A stretch of 64,000 nucleotides of DNA, taken from assembly GCA_038363925.1 (NCBI GenBank), contig JAQQWL010000009.1, forward strand, positions 620,001 to 684,000. Direction: 5' to 3'. The notes beneath the pieces are model-generated. The model saw only the letters and a list, made by a program, of their open reading frames with translations, ran no database searches and was not told where the DNA came from. A program made the translations under genes and the position numbers. Positions 1 through 12,237 of this stretch are shown piece after piece. This stretch comes from Apiospora phragmitis (taxonomy: Eukaryota > Ascomycota > Sordariomycetes > Amphisphaeriales > Apiosporaceae). The first letter of the stretch is position 1. Each line of letters opens with the position of its first letter.

Positions 1-514
1 ATCTACGATTGCGCCGTTAAAGCTCCAATAGCCGCGACTTGGCGACAACCTGTACTGTGCGTACTAAGGTGGCATCCCTGACGGACCATCCCTTCTTTAC
101 AGTTTGATATGTTACCTGTCATTCCGTTACATACGAGCGTGTCACATACCCCTCCCGTTTCCAGCATTGGTGGTGATAGCCATGCATCAACTCGACTTGG
201 GCTGGCCTCTGATCTCAATGTCGACAAAGCAGTCTCTGGGCTGCGGTTCTTGCCATGTTAGGACTTCTGTCTTGGTGGCTGGCATGTCATGGACTCGTCA
301 AGGTGTTTTGGATTGTGTTCCCTGCTCAAACGTCCATGGCGACGAGAACAAACGAATCTATATCAGGCCAAATAGTTCCAGCTTCCACCTTTCGCCTCGT
401 AATAGCATATTAAATGATTGTGACTGCCCCGTCTTTGTTTCGGTTCGTGCGTACCTACAGCTCAGTTCGACTTCGGATAACGTCATGGTATCGGCATAAT
501 CTTCTCTTCTCAAA
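1..514. other. Intergenic, upstream of rhodopsin-like gene
   Basis: No supportable gene. Short open frames on both strands have no recognisable domain or splice structure. The segment holds the presumed promoter of the gene starting at 515, and the end next to the window edge may belong to a neighbour cut by the boundary. Confidence 0.5.
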
Positions 515-1537
515 ATGGCGGGTCAAACGGTGTTCATACCGATGTTGCCACTGGTGCGGAAGCATATCATCGTGGAATCTATCGTTATTGCTCTCACGAC
601 GGTCGTGTTGGGATTTCGCCTTTTGGCTCGGGCCCAGGCATTGGGATTGGGAGCCAATGACTATTTGGTGATCGCTGGCTATGTATGGTCTTTCTTGTCT
701 TCTCCTTCGCCCCTTTTGCCAAGTTTCCCCGAGTCCAGGGCACCCGTCCCATCCAGACATGATGTCTAAAGCTAACCTACTACTGCCACAGGTAATCATG
801 ATTGCCGGTATTATCATGTCATGTAAGTTGGCTGGCGCCCCCGGCTCGGACCAAAAGAAAAGAAGAAGACACATGGTGGATGACAAATCTGGTTAAATGA
901 TCATATAGGGACTAACCTAGGCCTAGGCTATGACTCCTTAGAGACGACACCCGGATACCGTCTACGTAAGTCTTAAAAGCTTTCGTTTGCCCAGCTCCTA
1001 GAATACGCCGCTGCCGATGTGTCCGTCATCAAGGTCGTCGCTGACAGGTCTCCCAATTTCAGCCCAAAACAACCTTCCCAGAATCCTCAAAGTAAGTCGC
1101 AGCAGAATAGGAGTCAACACTTCTTTTTTCTTCTGAGCAGGAGGACTTCTTGCACAGGATCTCTTCACCGCCTCGCCAATCTACATCTCCTGCATCACCT
1201 GCCTTAAAGCCAGCGTGCTGTTGTCGTACCGCCGCATCTTCAACAACAGCACGGAGTGGGTCCGGATCGCCACCTGGGGCATGCTGGCCATGGTGGCGGG
1301 CTGGGGCCTCTCCTTCATCATGGCCATGGTCTTTGTCTGCATCCTGATCCGCAAGCAATGGGACACGGAGATCCTGGGCACCTGCTACAATGCCGTCGAG
1401 ATGTACAAGGCGCTGTGCATCACCAACATCGTCACCGACCTCGTCATCATGGCGCTGCCCGTCCGCGTCATCTGGGCGCTGCAGATGAGGAAGGCCGAGA
1501 AGTTCGCCCTGATCGTCTGCTTCGCTCTTGGGCTATG

Positions 1538-1581
<44 letters not shown>

Positions 1582-2099
1582 CTCTTGCTCCAGCCAGCCA
1601 GTCCACTGACCAACCATCTACACCATTCCAGCGTCTGCGCCATCGCAGCGGTCCGACTCTCAGCCCACTACGACCTGGAAATGCAGGCCAACCTGACGGG
1701 CACCATCGAACTGACCGTCTTCCTGGCCGTGCTGGAGCTGTGCATCGACATCGTGTCCATCAGCTTGCCGATGCTGCGGCCCTTCTACCTGCTATGGTGC
1801 GCGAAGCACGCCTCGTCGAAGCTGTCCGACACACCCCCCCCCCCTTGGGCCGGGGAGGCAGTGGCAGCAACAACCACGGCCTCGTCACCTTCGGCCGGTC
1901 CGATCGGCGGAAGCGCTACTATCTGAAGCGGCAGACCAACTACAACAGCAAACAGGACGATGAGACACCCGTGAGCCAGTGGGGGTTGAAGAAGTACCAG
2001 GGGCAGCAGGAGGAATTTTCGGTCGGTGACGACGCGGGATCGGAGAGGCGTCTGGCGCCCACCAATGACGGCCAGACGAGGTCTTGGGAAACGTGGTGA
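515..2099 (+). CDS. Rhodopsin-like (PTH11-type) seven-helix membrane protein, frame broken at a C run
   Basis: Fungal integral membrane protein of the rhodopsin-like family (Fung_rhodopsin type) found in PTH11-like receptors; ligand and role are unknown. The ATG at 515 opens an exon with a hydrophobic helix. Small exons follow (515-682, 792-822, 909-965, then one or two poorly resolved pieces to about 1093). A large exon from about 1140 to 1537 carries helices 3-5 with the motif CLKASVLLSYRRIF. The exon from 1631 has helices 6-7. Behind the helices the reading frame 1528-1926 stops early. The frame that ends at 2099 carries the expected basic, polar cytoplasmic tail (GRSDRRKRYYLKRQ). The switch lies at an 11-C run, 1834-1844, so a one-base length error or mutation there is likely. 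The splice sites between 965 and 1140 are tentative. The C-terminal gene at 31208-32982 is a second member of the same family. Confidence 0.75.
1543..1579. repeat. (CT)n microsatellite in an intron
   Basis: An uninterrupted CT dinucleotide tract begins a few bases after the 5' splice site of the last intron of the rhodopsin-like gene. It makes the intron very pyrimidine-rich. Confidence 0.95.
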
Positions 2100-2474
2100 T
2101 GATATCATGTTAAGGAACAAGGCTTCGAGTATCTATGTACACCAGGAGGAACGATGAAGCCGCAGTGTACAAGTACTCTGATATATGTACCAGGCGGCGT
2201 TAATGAGAAAACAAAGTGACTGTATATACTTCATCGAATAGGCAAGTCCTGTGCCCCAGAGCTTTGCTGTCACTCATTCTACTTGACACAACCCTTGTTG
2301 AACGGAGACCATTCGTTACACATAATTAGCAAGAAACAAAGAGGTAGCACGATCTTACGCCGGCGTAATGCCATAATGCTACCAAGTGGGAAAGGCTTGC
2401 AACTCTCGAGTGACTATCGGAAGACGCTCATTTCACTACCAACCAACCAATATGCTAAAAATACCAAGCTCGCC
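2100..2474. other. Convergent 3' intergenic region
   Basis: Lies between the stop codons of two convergent genes. It should hold both 3' UTRs; no further feature seen. Confidence 0.6.
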
Positions 2475-3609
2475 TCACCCCTTCATCCCCTCGAGCACCT
2501 CCTCTACTTTAGCAAAGCTCAGTTCCTTCATGGTCTCGTCCCACAATCTATCGCCCAGACGACGACCCGCCTCCGTATACATCATCGGAGGCCACCTGCA
2601 TATGAAAGAATAGATGTCAGTCATCAACCTATGATCGCGTCAAAACTCAGGGGTGGGGGTGGGGGACAGCAACAAAACTCACGCTCTAACGACCCATTCC
2701 GTATAAGACCCATGACTCTCCCGCCCCAGCACCAGACTCGAGTGCACGTAGATCCGCGCCGCGTCCGCCGCGCTGCGGCCCAGGACCCCGAACATGACCC
2801 CCGTGAAGAGCCGCACGGCGACCGGTCCATTGCCCTTGGCGATGAGCTCGGTGCCGCGGGTCGCGCCCGGGTTCGAGACATTGACAATGACGTCGTCGGC
2901 GCGCACGAACTCTTCGGCTAGCCGCGCGACGAACATGGTCAGCAGCAGCTTCGAGACGCTGTACTGCTCAAACCCGGCGAACTCTTCGGCGCGGTCGAGG
3001 AGTCGAGGAGGCTGTGGCCCTCACCGGGGTCGGGCAGCGGCGCAGTCAGTGCGGCGTCGGAACCGATCAGGGTCAGGCGGCCGGGCTCCGTATCGACCGC
3101 CGACGGCTTCATCACGGGCAGGAGCAGGATCGCCAACAGCGCGGTGGCGAGGTAGTTCACTTGCAGCGTAGTCTCGCGACACCGCCCCTCCTCGACGCGC
3201 TTGAACTCAAACATTCCCAGCCCGGCATTCAGCACCGCCGCATGCAGCCTCCCCCCTGCGGCAGCTCCCGCCTACACCTCTCAACGAAGGCTTGCACCGA
3301 GCGGAACGAAGCCATATCAAGCTCCCAGACCACAATCCGGGCGTCGGGGAAGTCGGCCCGGAGACCTGCGGCCGCCGCCTCGCCTTTGGCCAGCGAGCGG
3401 ACCGCCATGACCAGCAGCGACGCGCGCAGGCGCAGGAAGTGGCGGGCGCACTCGAGGCCGAGGCCGACATTGGCGCCCGTGACCAGGACCGTCTTGCCCG
3501 CGAGGTCGACGTCGGCGGGGATCGGGGGCACGCTGTTGAACATCTGCCGGCGGAAGCCGTGGGCAAAGCCCGCCATGTACGCGGCCTTCTTTTCGAGTTG
3601 GGCCGACAT
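2475..3609 (-). pseudogene. Short-chain dehydrogenase/reductase, two frame breaks
   Basis: NAD(P)-dependent oxidoreductase of the retinol-dehydrogenase-like SDR type. The ATG at 3609 starts a protein with the cofactor motif TGANVGLG near residue 45. A middle segment has NAGLGMFEF and the inner-strand region. The catalytic YSVSK motif follows. The last exon (2475-2595) is reached through a clean intron at 2596-2682 (GTGAGT...GCAG). Two lesions break the frame. The first is a six-base C run at 3251-3256 that is one short of the expected frame. The second is an 8-bp tandem duplication (GTCGAGGA twice) at 2994-3009. Restoring one base and removing one copy gives exactly 347 codons, so the gene model is otherwise whole. 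This could be a young pseudogene or sequence error; the 8-bp duplication argues for a real mutation. Substrate unknown. Confidence 0.8.
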
Positions 3610-4695
3610 GTTTTTCGCGACTTTCTACTTGCGGGTGTCGTTGCGGGCAGGATTGGATGGCGGCACTAGGTAATACGTCATGGGAGACGAGCCAAGGGGC
3701 GACTTGAAGAGCGAGCAATCAATTGGCATGTCATATCATCTGTCGACAACAACTTAGTCACACGCATCGTTTATATATCGCCAAGGAAGCCGTGATAAAT
3801 GCCATCGGCACAATTGGATCCTCCGGCAAAGGACACGGCAACTATCCGCCTCCGACCCGGTGGATGTTTAGCTTAGGCAGCAGCGGCCTAGTTGCTGTGC
3901 CGCTCTGAGCTGAGACATTGGCAATACCACGCCGCCGCAGCCATGCATGCTTATATTATCTGTCCTTCCTAGTTCGTAATTTCAATCGCGAGTTCTCAGG
4001 AATACGGACATAGTGTTAATGTACCCTTCTTCTCTGGTTCTCGTCTTGGCCTTTAATGGAATTGGGTCAAGTGCACCGTAACAGTTGTTTGTTTGTAGAG
4101 TGAGGCCGCTAGAAGGATTGGGAGAACGCCCCACTATCACTGGGCCAGCGGTGGTTTCGGCCGCTAAATACTCTATTCTTTTCACCTTCGGGTCCGATAG
4201 AAGCAAGCGCATCTCACCTAGTAGATAATCGGTCATTCACCCTGGACAAGTAAGTAGGTACATAGGAGTAGGTATAATAAACTAGTGGAGGCGAGCACAA
4301 GCACAAGCGTGCTTGCATTTCATTGACTGTGCCTGGATAAGAAGCAGGTTCGATCAACATTTGTCGCTTTCCTCGCCTTCTACTGTAAGCAAACCAGAGA
4401 CTAGCAATACTCATGTTGACTCATCAGATAGGAGAGTCCATCCTCATTTCCGCCCCGCCGTCCGACGTCTGGGCCATCTTGATGGGCCTAGCCGTGCTGA
4501 CATGTATTCGTGACGCTGTACCGGACTGCCCAGGGCTTCATCGTCTCTTCACGCCCAAGCAGCATAACAAACAGACAAGTATAGAAGAAAGCATTTGTAG
4601 ATGATCCCAATAAAAGACACGCTATAATCATTACCACAACCAACCCCCTTTTTCTCTATCCCTATGCATCTCTCTCATTGCCATCAAGCAAGTAA
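3610..4695. other. Intergenic between SDR and malic enzyme
   Basis: Contains the presumed promoter of the SDR on its left and the 3' flank of the malic enzyme on its right. The only coding-like signal is the short SRPBCC-like fragment near 4413. Confidence 0.5.
4413..4604 (+). pseudogene. Possible truncated SRPBCC/START-like fragment
   Basis: The frame from 4413 reads GESILISAPPSDVWAILM, which looks like the first strand and helix of a lipid-binding SRPBCC (START-like) domain, where an 'I-x-A-P-x-x-x-V-W' pattern is usual. A possible acceptor (CATCAG) sits directly before it at about 4430. After roughly 25 residues the resemblance ends and the frame runs into an unrelated tail. If real, this is a gene relic cut off after its first structural elements. 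A chance match is possible. Confidence 0.25.
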
Positions 4696-6628
4696 TTAGT
4701 TACCAACCCCCTGCCCCCCAGGCAAGCTCCCCACCACCTTCAGCTCCGCCTTCGCCCTCCGCGTCGCCCCGCGCGGCTGCACCCGCTTCAGCGGCCGGTA
4801 CACGGGCTCCCACATCTGCTCGCGGATCCACTCGTCGAGCTCGTCGTTGTCGGTCGGGATCTCCTTCTCCGTCGCGACGCTGTCCTCGACGGCAGCCTGG
4901 ATGACCTCGCGCGCGATACGCACGCTTACCGGCCGGACGTGCTCGACGCCCGGCAGTAGAGGGGCAGTGTCGTCCTTAAGGGCCGGGCTCATCTCCGCAA
5001 CGCCGCGCACAGCTGCGACGAGCATGTTGTCCGTCACGAGGCGGGCGCGGCACAGCACGGCGCCCAAGCCGATACCGGGGAATACGACCGAGTTGTTGCA
5101 CTCGGCGGGCTCGACTGTGATCTCCTTCCCATCGGGGCCCCAGGGCCCCTTGACGGGCGGGAAGGGCGAGCCCGTCGACACGAGGGCCTTGCCGTTGGTC
5201 CACTTGAGCAGGTCCTCGGGCACGGCCTCGTGCAGGCGCGTCGGGTTGGACAGGGGTAGGATGACGGGGGCGCTCGCAGCCCTCGGCCATGGCCTTGACG
5301 ATCTCCTCGGTGAACGCGCCGGGCTTGGTCGAGGTGCCGACCAGGACGTTTGGTTTCACCTTCTTGACCACGTCCAGTAGGGACGGTTCGCCGCCTCCTT
5401 CCCAGTCCTTGGCGTACATCTTCTGTGCGTACGACAACTCCTTAGTCTGCGACATTAGCAGCCCAGGGCGGTCGATCAGGTAGATCTGCTTCGAGGCCTC
5501 CTCCTTGCTGATCTTCTTCTCCGAGGCGATGGTGTCGCGCACCATGTCAGCAATACCCACGCCCGCCGTGCCCGCGCCGAAGACCACCATCGTGAGGTCG
5601 TTGACGTGCTTCTTGCCGACGTGGAGGCCCGCCATGATGCCCGCGAGCGTCACGCACCCCGTACCCTGCACGTCGTCGTTGAAGCAGGGGACCTTGGGGC
5701 GGTAGTTGTCGAGCAGGCGGCGCGCATTGGTCAGACCGAAGTCCTCGAAGTGGATGTAGGCGCGCGGGAACAGCTTGCGCGCTGCGTTGACGAAGGTGTC
5801 GACGAACTTATCGTACTTCTCGCCGCGCACGCGCTTTTGTCGCAGGCCCAGGTACAGCTCGTCGTCCAGCAGCTCCTGGTTGTTGGTGCCGCAGTCCAGC
5901 ACGACGGGCAGCGTCCTGTCGGGGTGGATGCCGGCGCAGAGCGTGGTAAGCACCAGCTTGGCATTGGAAATGAGAATGCCGCCGGTGCCTTGGTCTCCAA
6001 TCCCGAGAATCTCCTCGCCATCTAGAACCAGTCAGTCGTGAATGGGTGAAGCTTAAGCGGCATGCGCCGGGGTGTGAGCAAGTACCTGATACGACAATGT
6101 AGTCGATGTCTTCAGGGCGACCCCACTGCGCCAGATCGTGTTCAACCCTGTCAATGTCGTTGATGTTCAAGAAGCAGCCTGCGGGGCGGCGGAATAGACG
6201 GGAGTAGTTCTGGATGGCCTCTCCCTCTGTCGGGGTGTAGACCACGCTGAACATTTCCTGGATGTGGTCTTGGAGGAGCTACCGCGAATGTTAGCCAGCG
6301 TAAAAGCTGAGGGTTGACACCGATCGGGTTCTACCTTGTAGTACAGGACGTAGTTCTGGTCCTGCAATGAGGTCAAGAATGTGTTCTTGGCCAAGTCGTC
6401 TGGTTTGCTGCGGTACTGCTCATAAGCGCGCGATGCCTGTTGCTCTAGCGTATGTACGCTCTGCGGTAGGAGGCCAGTAAGCTCGAACTCGAGACGCTCC
6501 TCCATGCTGTGCGCGGAGCCTCGGTTGAAGATGGGGTTGTTCAGCAGCACATGGCCGCTCACGGCGCACTCAATTGGGCCGCTGGTGCTGAGCGGCAGGT
6601 GAGAGAATTTGGAGTTCTCGGGCGTCAT
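4696..6628 (-). CDS. NAD-dependent malic enzyme, one-base break in a G run
   Basis: Malate dehydrogenase (oxaloacetate-decarboxylating): converts malate to pyruvate and CO2 with reduction of NAD(P). Fungal homologues act in the mitochondrion. Three exons: 6335-6628, 6086-6278 and 4696-6021. Recognisable blocks are VYTPTEGEA, GIGDQGTGGI, DCGTNN, HFEDFG, FNDDVQGTG and the nucleotide site FGAGTAGVGIA. The frame shifts at a five-G run (+ strand 5266-5270). With one G fewer, the conserved continuation VILPLSNPT is restored and the exons sum to 604 codons, the normal length of the family. Such a conserved enzyme is unlikely to be dead, so this break is probably a sequencing error. The first residues show no obvious targeting peptide; an alternative upstream start was not found. 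Confidence 0.93.
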
Positions 6629-8770
6629 TGCGAAGGGTGTATGATGTAGAATCGATGGTATTGTACAGTCAAAGTAGAAAGGACGAAGAAGTTGCTATTG
6701 AATTAGGATGGTGTTCCCCGGTTCGCAGATACTGTTCGGCTAATGTACAAGGAGGAATAATCTAAGGATGTCGTGCAACAAAGTGAAGCAAGCTCGTGAG
6801 CAGGGCGTAGGTATATAAGTGTGTTATCACCAACCTGACACGACATCCATACCTTGGCAGGAGTAGATGAAAGCGATCGCCAATGCTTACGTTGAGGCAT
6901 GTGGGTGTGACGTCGTGCTTGTCATCTTCTGGAACCACTGACAAACCCCCCGATGCCTTTAGCGGGGATGGCCGGTGGGATTCGCTGGGTTATGCCGAAG
7001 ACGAAACAGATCCAGCCGGTTTTAAGACTGCGAAAGCTGCGAATCCACAAACACGCACGCTTGTCCTGTCCTGACTTCATAACCCGAGTGGCTGCTACAT
7101 GTAACCGCCTGTCCGGCTGCTCGGGGCACGTGGGAGATCCCCAGACAGATGATAAGCACAAGAGAGGGGTGAATGCAGGTGTGACATTGATAATTGAAGT
7201 AACCTAGAGTAGCTAAGCAAAAATGTAGGAGCGAAAGGAGCCTCGCTCATGTAGGAGACGGCATTTGGAGATCGAAACCTCCAGAAGCCAAGATGAGCAT
7301 GGACTATGATGATCCCATTGGTAAGAACTTGTTCTTGCAGTATGTCGAGAGACATGAGGCGATGCCATGGTGCGTGAACACCAAAGCACCGCCCCCCAAA
7401 ACGAACCGAACCCTCAGAGAGCCACGGTACAAGACGTACCAGGCGTCAAGAACTTCCTTGCGAAAGACTCGTGGGAGGGAAAAGGCGAGTGGCCGGCGTT
7501 TGGATGCTGCGGATTGAGATGACATGAATAGGAAATGCAACGACACCTACCTTTGCAATTACTGCTTCCTAGAAACCTTGCGCATCAAGCGCGACAAGGC
7601 TTTGCAGTTCTCCTGTCGATATGGTTTATTGCTCAGAAAGAAAATTTTAGCGACCGCTGGACAAGAAAATTTTGCCGGGCCTTCAGGAGGTGACGCGCGC
7701 TACAGGCTTCGCGGCAAATGGAACATCTAGTGGCCGAGAGGCAGTGGAGCTGAGAATTGGGGCCATGCTTCCTCCATCAAAATGCTCTGCTCAATAGATT
7801 CCACGAGCATTCCACCATACGGAGTCCTTCTTCCGGCTTCTCGTCTTGTCTGGTTCGTCCTGCCTAAAGACAAAGTCACTGCTGCTATCTTTCACGCCGC
7901 GCCTATTCACAACGTCTTTCCTGATAGCCAGTGGGCTTGGCAAGCTTTCCGAGCTTTCTCCATCGCATCGATCAGTTCGACCACCAGCGTTGCCAACTGT
8001 TGCTGATGCGTGCCGCTTCGAGTCAAGTACAGTAAACGGAAACGTCACTAAGTCCCAGAAACCCAGGATTCCGTACCTGGTTTTCCATGACACCTCAGCC
8101 GTACCCGCTCCCGAAATGCTTGACCTTGGATCTGCCACTAGGTTTTGCTCTGCTAGATCTGCCGTCGCTGCCGAAGAGTGCGGGCCGCCGTCCCCACCGC
8201 TTCAAACGACTTCGCCCGAGCTTTCAGAGGCCGTGACGTGCATGATTTCTGACACCGCAGACCTGATATGAAGTTCAAACCAATAGCGCTGATAGGAATT
8301 GAACACATCCTCATTCATCCTTACTCTCTTCAGTACCTGCCCCTGACTTAGTGACCGCATTACCGGCAACGCATACATCCTATCTCACACTGCTTGCCTG
8401 TTTATCCGTGCTTCATGAAAATGGTTACCTGACACTTCGCATACCTCCCCCATCCGGGGTTTCGAATGCATTTATAGACCGGGCACTAGCCTGCTTCACA
8501 CGCCAGGCTCTTGACTAAAGTGACAATAATGGATTGGTGTACGATTGAGGCCAGAGTCTGGCGGGCGATTACAATGTGAAGGGGCGGGAACCCAATAAGG
8601 ATATGTCATTATGTGTCATTCCTCATGAGATCATCTACACTCCCTCAAAAGATCTGTCGCATTATCAAACAACGCTATCTATATAGCTGCCAGCCAGCAA
8701 ACAAGACCCTTTCAATTTGGCATAACACCTCCCACCTGCACCAACATATAAATAAGCCCGCATATGGAAC
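6629..8770. other. Long intergenic region
   Basis: About 2.1 kb without a supportable gene. It holds the presumed malic enzyme promoter at its left. Open frames near 7791-8138 (minus; alternative start codon only) and 7846-8271 (plus) have no recognised domain and no supporting splice signals. The right end is the 3' flank of the decayed NLR. Confidence 0.5.
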
Positions 8771-11700
8771 CTATTCCAATGTTACATCGTCCACACGACC
8801 CTTCATCGGGAAATCCGCCCGCCCCGGCAGACCTGCCCTCGCCAACACCAGATTGACTACTTCCTTGTACTCGACTTCCTGTACCCGCTGCGCCAGCTCC
8901 ACGACAGTCATGTCGTCTCTACCCCCTCGCATGTCCACTCTTGCCCCGTTCTCGAGTAATAAAAGCGCCAGATGCTTATTGATATATGGCGTCTTCTCCG
9001 GCCACCCGCCTAACTCCCCCCATTGATCGGTCTCTTCGAACGGACCGAAACTGGGAGCAAAAGCTATGTGAAGGGGTGTGCCATAAACCGGGCTGATCGA
9101 GTTCACGTCGGCCCCGGTTTGAAGCAAGTACTCTGCCGCCAAGATGGTTTCAGCTGGTTTATCGCACTGTCGATAGGGTATGCAAGAAGCTTTCTCCAAC
9201 GGTGTCAGGCCATCTATCAGACTGCGAAGATTGATGTTCGCGCCACAGCGTTCTACCAGGATTTGGTCTCGACATTTTCAGCCGCGCTCGCGCTGGGTGA
9301 TGACAGACATTCCAACAGCGCTGGATATATGTGCGCCACTCTGTATGAGTATGATCATTGTCTCCGTGTCACGCGTGTCTGCCAATGCCCTGGTCAGCGA
9401 GCAGAACGTTTGGAACGTCAGGGGATGTGGAATATCTTTCAGCCATCTTCTCCATAGGCCGGTCGTGATATACCCGCACCCGATTGCCCATCTAAACTCT
9501 CGAGTGAGTGCACTAACTCCGAAGATCACCTCGTGCGTTCTGGCTCCGTAGTCAAGAAGCAAATTTATGGACGTCCAGTCTGGGCGTCTATTGAAGCATT
9601 CAGTCCAGTATTGCCCATCGCTGAGCTCGTTGTTTCCAGCACCATGGCGCAGGAGTAGTTCTGCGGTAGCGTAATCCTTACGATTAGAGGCGAATGCATA
9701 TTCGAGCCCGTTCAGGCTGTGACGTGCTTGAGCTCCATGGTCGATGAGCAGAGTCGTTATATTAGCAAGGCGTTTCTTGCTATCGTTACGACTTCGAACT
9801 GCCGAATCTATCGGGGAGAAGGATTCATACCCGCTCTTATCTCGCAATCCCCAGCTATCAAAGAGCACTTCTTGATCCTGACAGACGACCTGAACATTGG
9901 GGTCCGCACCAAGTTCCAGTAACATTTTGACCATGTCGTACTGCTGCATATATGCCGCTATGGATAGTAATGGGATTCCTTTCTCGGTGACGAGGTTGAA
10001 ATCGACGGTTTGTTCTTGGATCCAGTACTTCACCAGCTCGAGAAGTCCGCATGCAACACATAGCAGAACAGAGGCACTGTCTGGTTTTAATAGCCGGAGA
10101 TATGACGGCTCAAAGCGATCACGGTGGGTACCGGCGAGCTCATTAACTTTTGACATATAGTGATCGGTACTCCTATCCAGTCCTTATAGATCTCGGTACT
10201 GTCGTGAGGTTTACCTAGAAAGCTCTGGACGAGTCTAGATATGTCGTGGGTGATTGACCACAGCTGCGCACGTGGATGTGCCAGTCCTCGGCGTAGCGTA
10301 TCAAAGAAACCTCCGCCTCGAGGAGGATACGGCGTTCTTTGTTCATTTTGTCCCGGTTTGTAACGTATGGCACAACAGCGAAAAACTCCGTCTGCCACTT
10401 CTCCCGTAGTTGGATGAAGGAAGGTGTTATCATTGCCCGGAGGCATATTTTTGCAGCAATAACGTGGCATTCCGAAGTGCTCCAGTGATTCTGCTCAAAA
10501 TATTCCTGCACGGAAAGATGTGCGAATCGACAAAACGATTGGGCTGTAATGGTGTTACCCATTCCGAACGAAGCAACAGCCCGCTTGGGCATCAGAGGTT
10601 GCGTTACCACAATTAGATTCTGGCAGGCCTCCAAGAGATACTCTACGCCGATGTCAACATCAAATGAGAAGTCCGCATCAGGGTCCTGCCCGGCTAGGAC
10701 AACGAGTTCTTCAGGGGTGAGTGGGCGCAACGAACACATCAACCATTGGAAAGCCCGGGTTGCAATCTTGCCCACACTCCCTCTTTTCTGTAGAACCTTT
10801 GCGTACATCTGATCGTATGTCTGTAGGATACCTTCGGGAAGCCCTTCTAGATATTCACGAACATCTTTGGGCCTCTGAAGCTCCAAAAGTTCGCGGATAT
10901 GAAGAGACGCCCAAAGAAACCTCGTGAACTATTAGCGATATTCATGGAAGACCAGATAGCGAGACATAGGCACGAGTGGCATGAGTTCCTCAAGTCATAT
11001 CGGATCGTAGGGTATAGGGGGGTACATACATCCCCTGGCTCTTTGCCTTGAATATAGCGATCACTTCCTCTCGTACGCTTTCCATATTGGGATTGTTGAC
11101 CCATGAGCTCGTCTCGATTTGTGTCACAACGAACCGCTCAATATCTTCTTGGCTGTCCGCAACAGAAATCAGAAGGTTCGAGGTCGTACTATACCGATTC
11201 TTGATGTCGCCATCGTCCCTGCTCGCAACAAACATCTTCACAGTAGAAGTCGAAATGAGGCGTATTGATTCGAGTGTATCCATGAAATCATGACGGGTAC
11301 CCTTGTCGCACTCGTCTAGTCCATCAACCACGAAAAAGACCTTTTGGTACAGGGACACCAATCGAGTGAGGATATCCGTACATTCGAGAGATGTTAAACT
11401 GGCAGCAAATCCTCTTTTTTGATGCCTGCCATATTGGTCGCTAGCAAAACCAACTACGGCCTGCGTATCGTCTCTGAATGACAGTTGGCGCACAAAACTC
11501 GCTAGAATCTGACCCGGCTCTTGATGGTCTGTACGATTTCTATCGCAATAGAAGTACGCAGCCGCAACCAGACCTGGTCTCTCTCTGGCGTCGGATAGGA
11601 GGGCATCAACAACCTTGGTTGAAAGCTTGGTCTTCCCAGCCCGGCTACCCAGTGTCAGTTCATTTTGCCAAATATATAAGCAGAAACATGAACTTACGTT

Positions 11701-12237
11701 TGCCGTGTAGCCAAAGAATTTCGGACTGGTCGGATTCTCTCCATCTCTTGAAGAAGTCATTTTGGAGGAGCCAGTTACCTGTGTTGTCCGTGATTCCCCT
11801 CTTGGCTATGTGATGATCTTCAAGGTAGCGAATATGAGAAGCCCATTGCAAGATATTGCTCTGCTCCTCGGCCCTCATCATCTCCCAGACACCTCCACTG
11901 ACTTCCTGAATTATTGACAATCGCCCTTCAGTTAAATCTTTCAAAATCTTATCATAAGAGGACTGATTCTCGCGAAATCGCTTTGACTGCCAGCATTCGC
12001 AGTTAGCAGCTTCTTTTTCAGCTGTCTGCTCCAGTTTGCTCAGGCTCTCGAGTTTAGTTGACAGTTCGCCCGGATTGAAGAACGCGTACCCAACTCTCTT
12101 CCCCGTGTTCATACGGTACACTCGCACAATATGTAAAAGACTGGAGATGATCTCGGCGTAGGTCCTTGTCACAGCCACCTGTAACCTCCCGGATGGGGAA
12201 TCCTAAGCTTGAATTTCGCTCTCACTAAGGAAGAGTA

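Noticed and set aside
7791..8271. Open frames on both strands
   Set aside because: The minus frame starts at GTG, an upstream extension meets a stop, and neither frame resembles a known protein.
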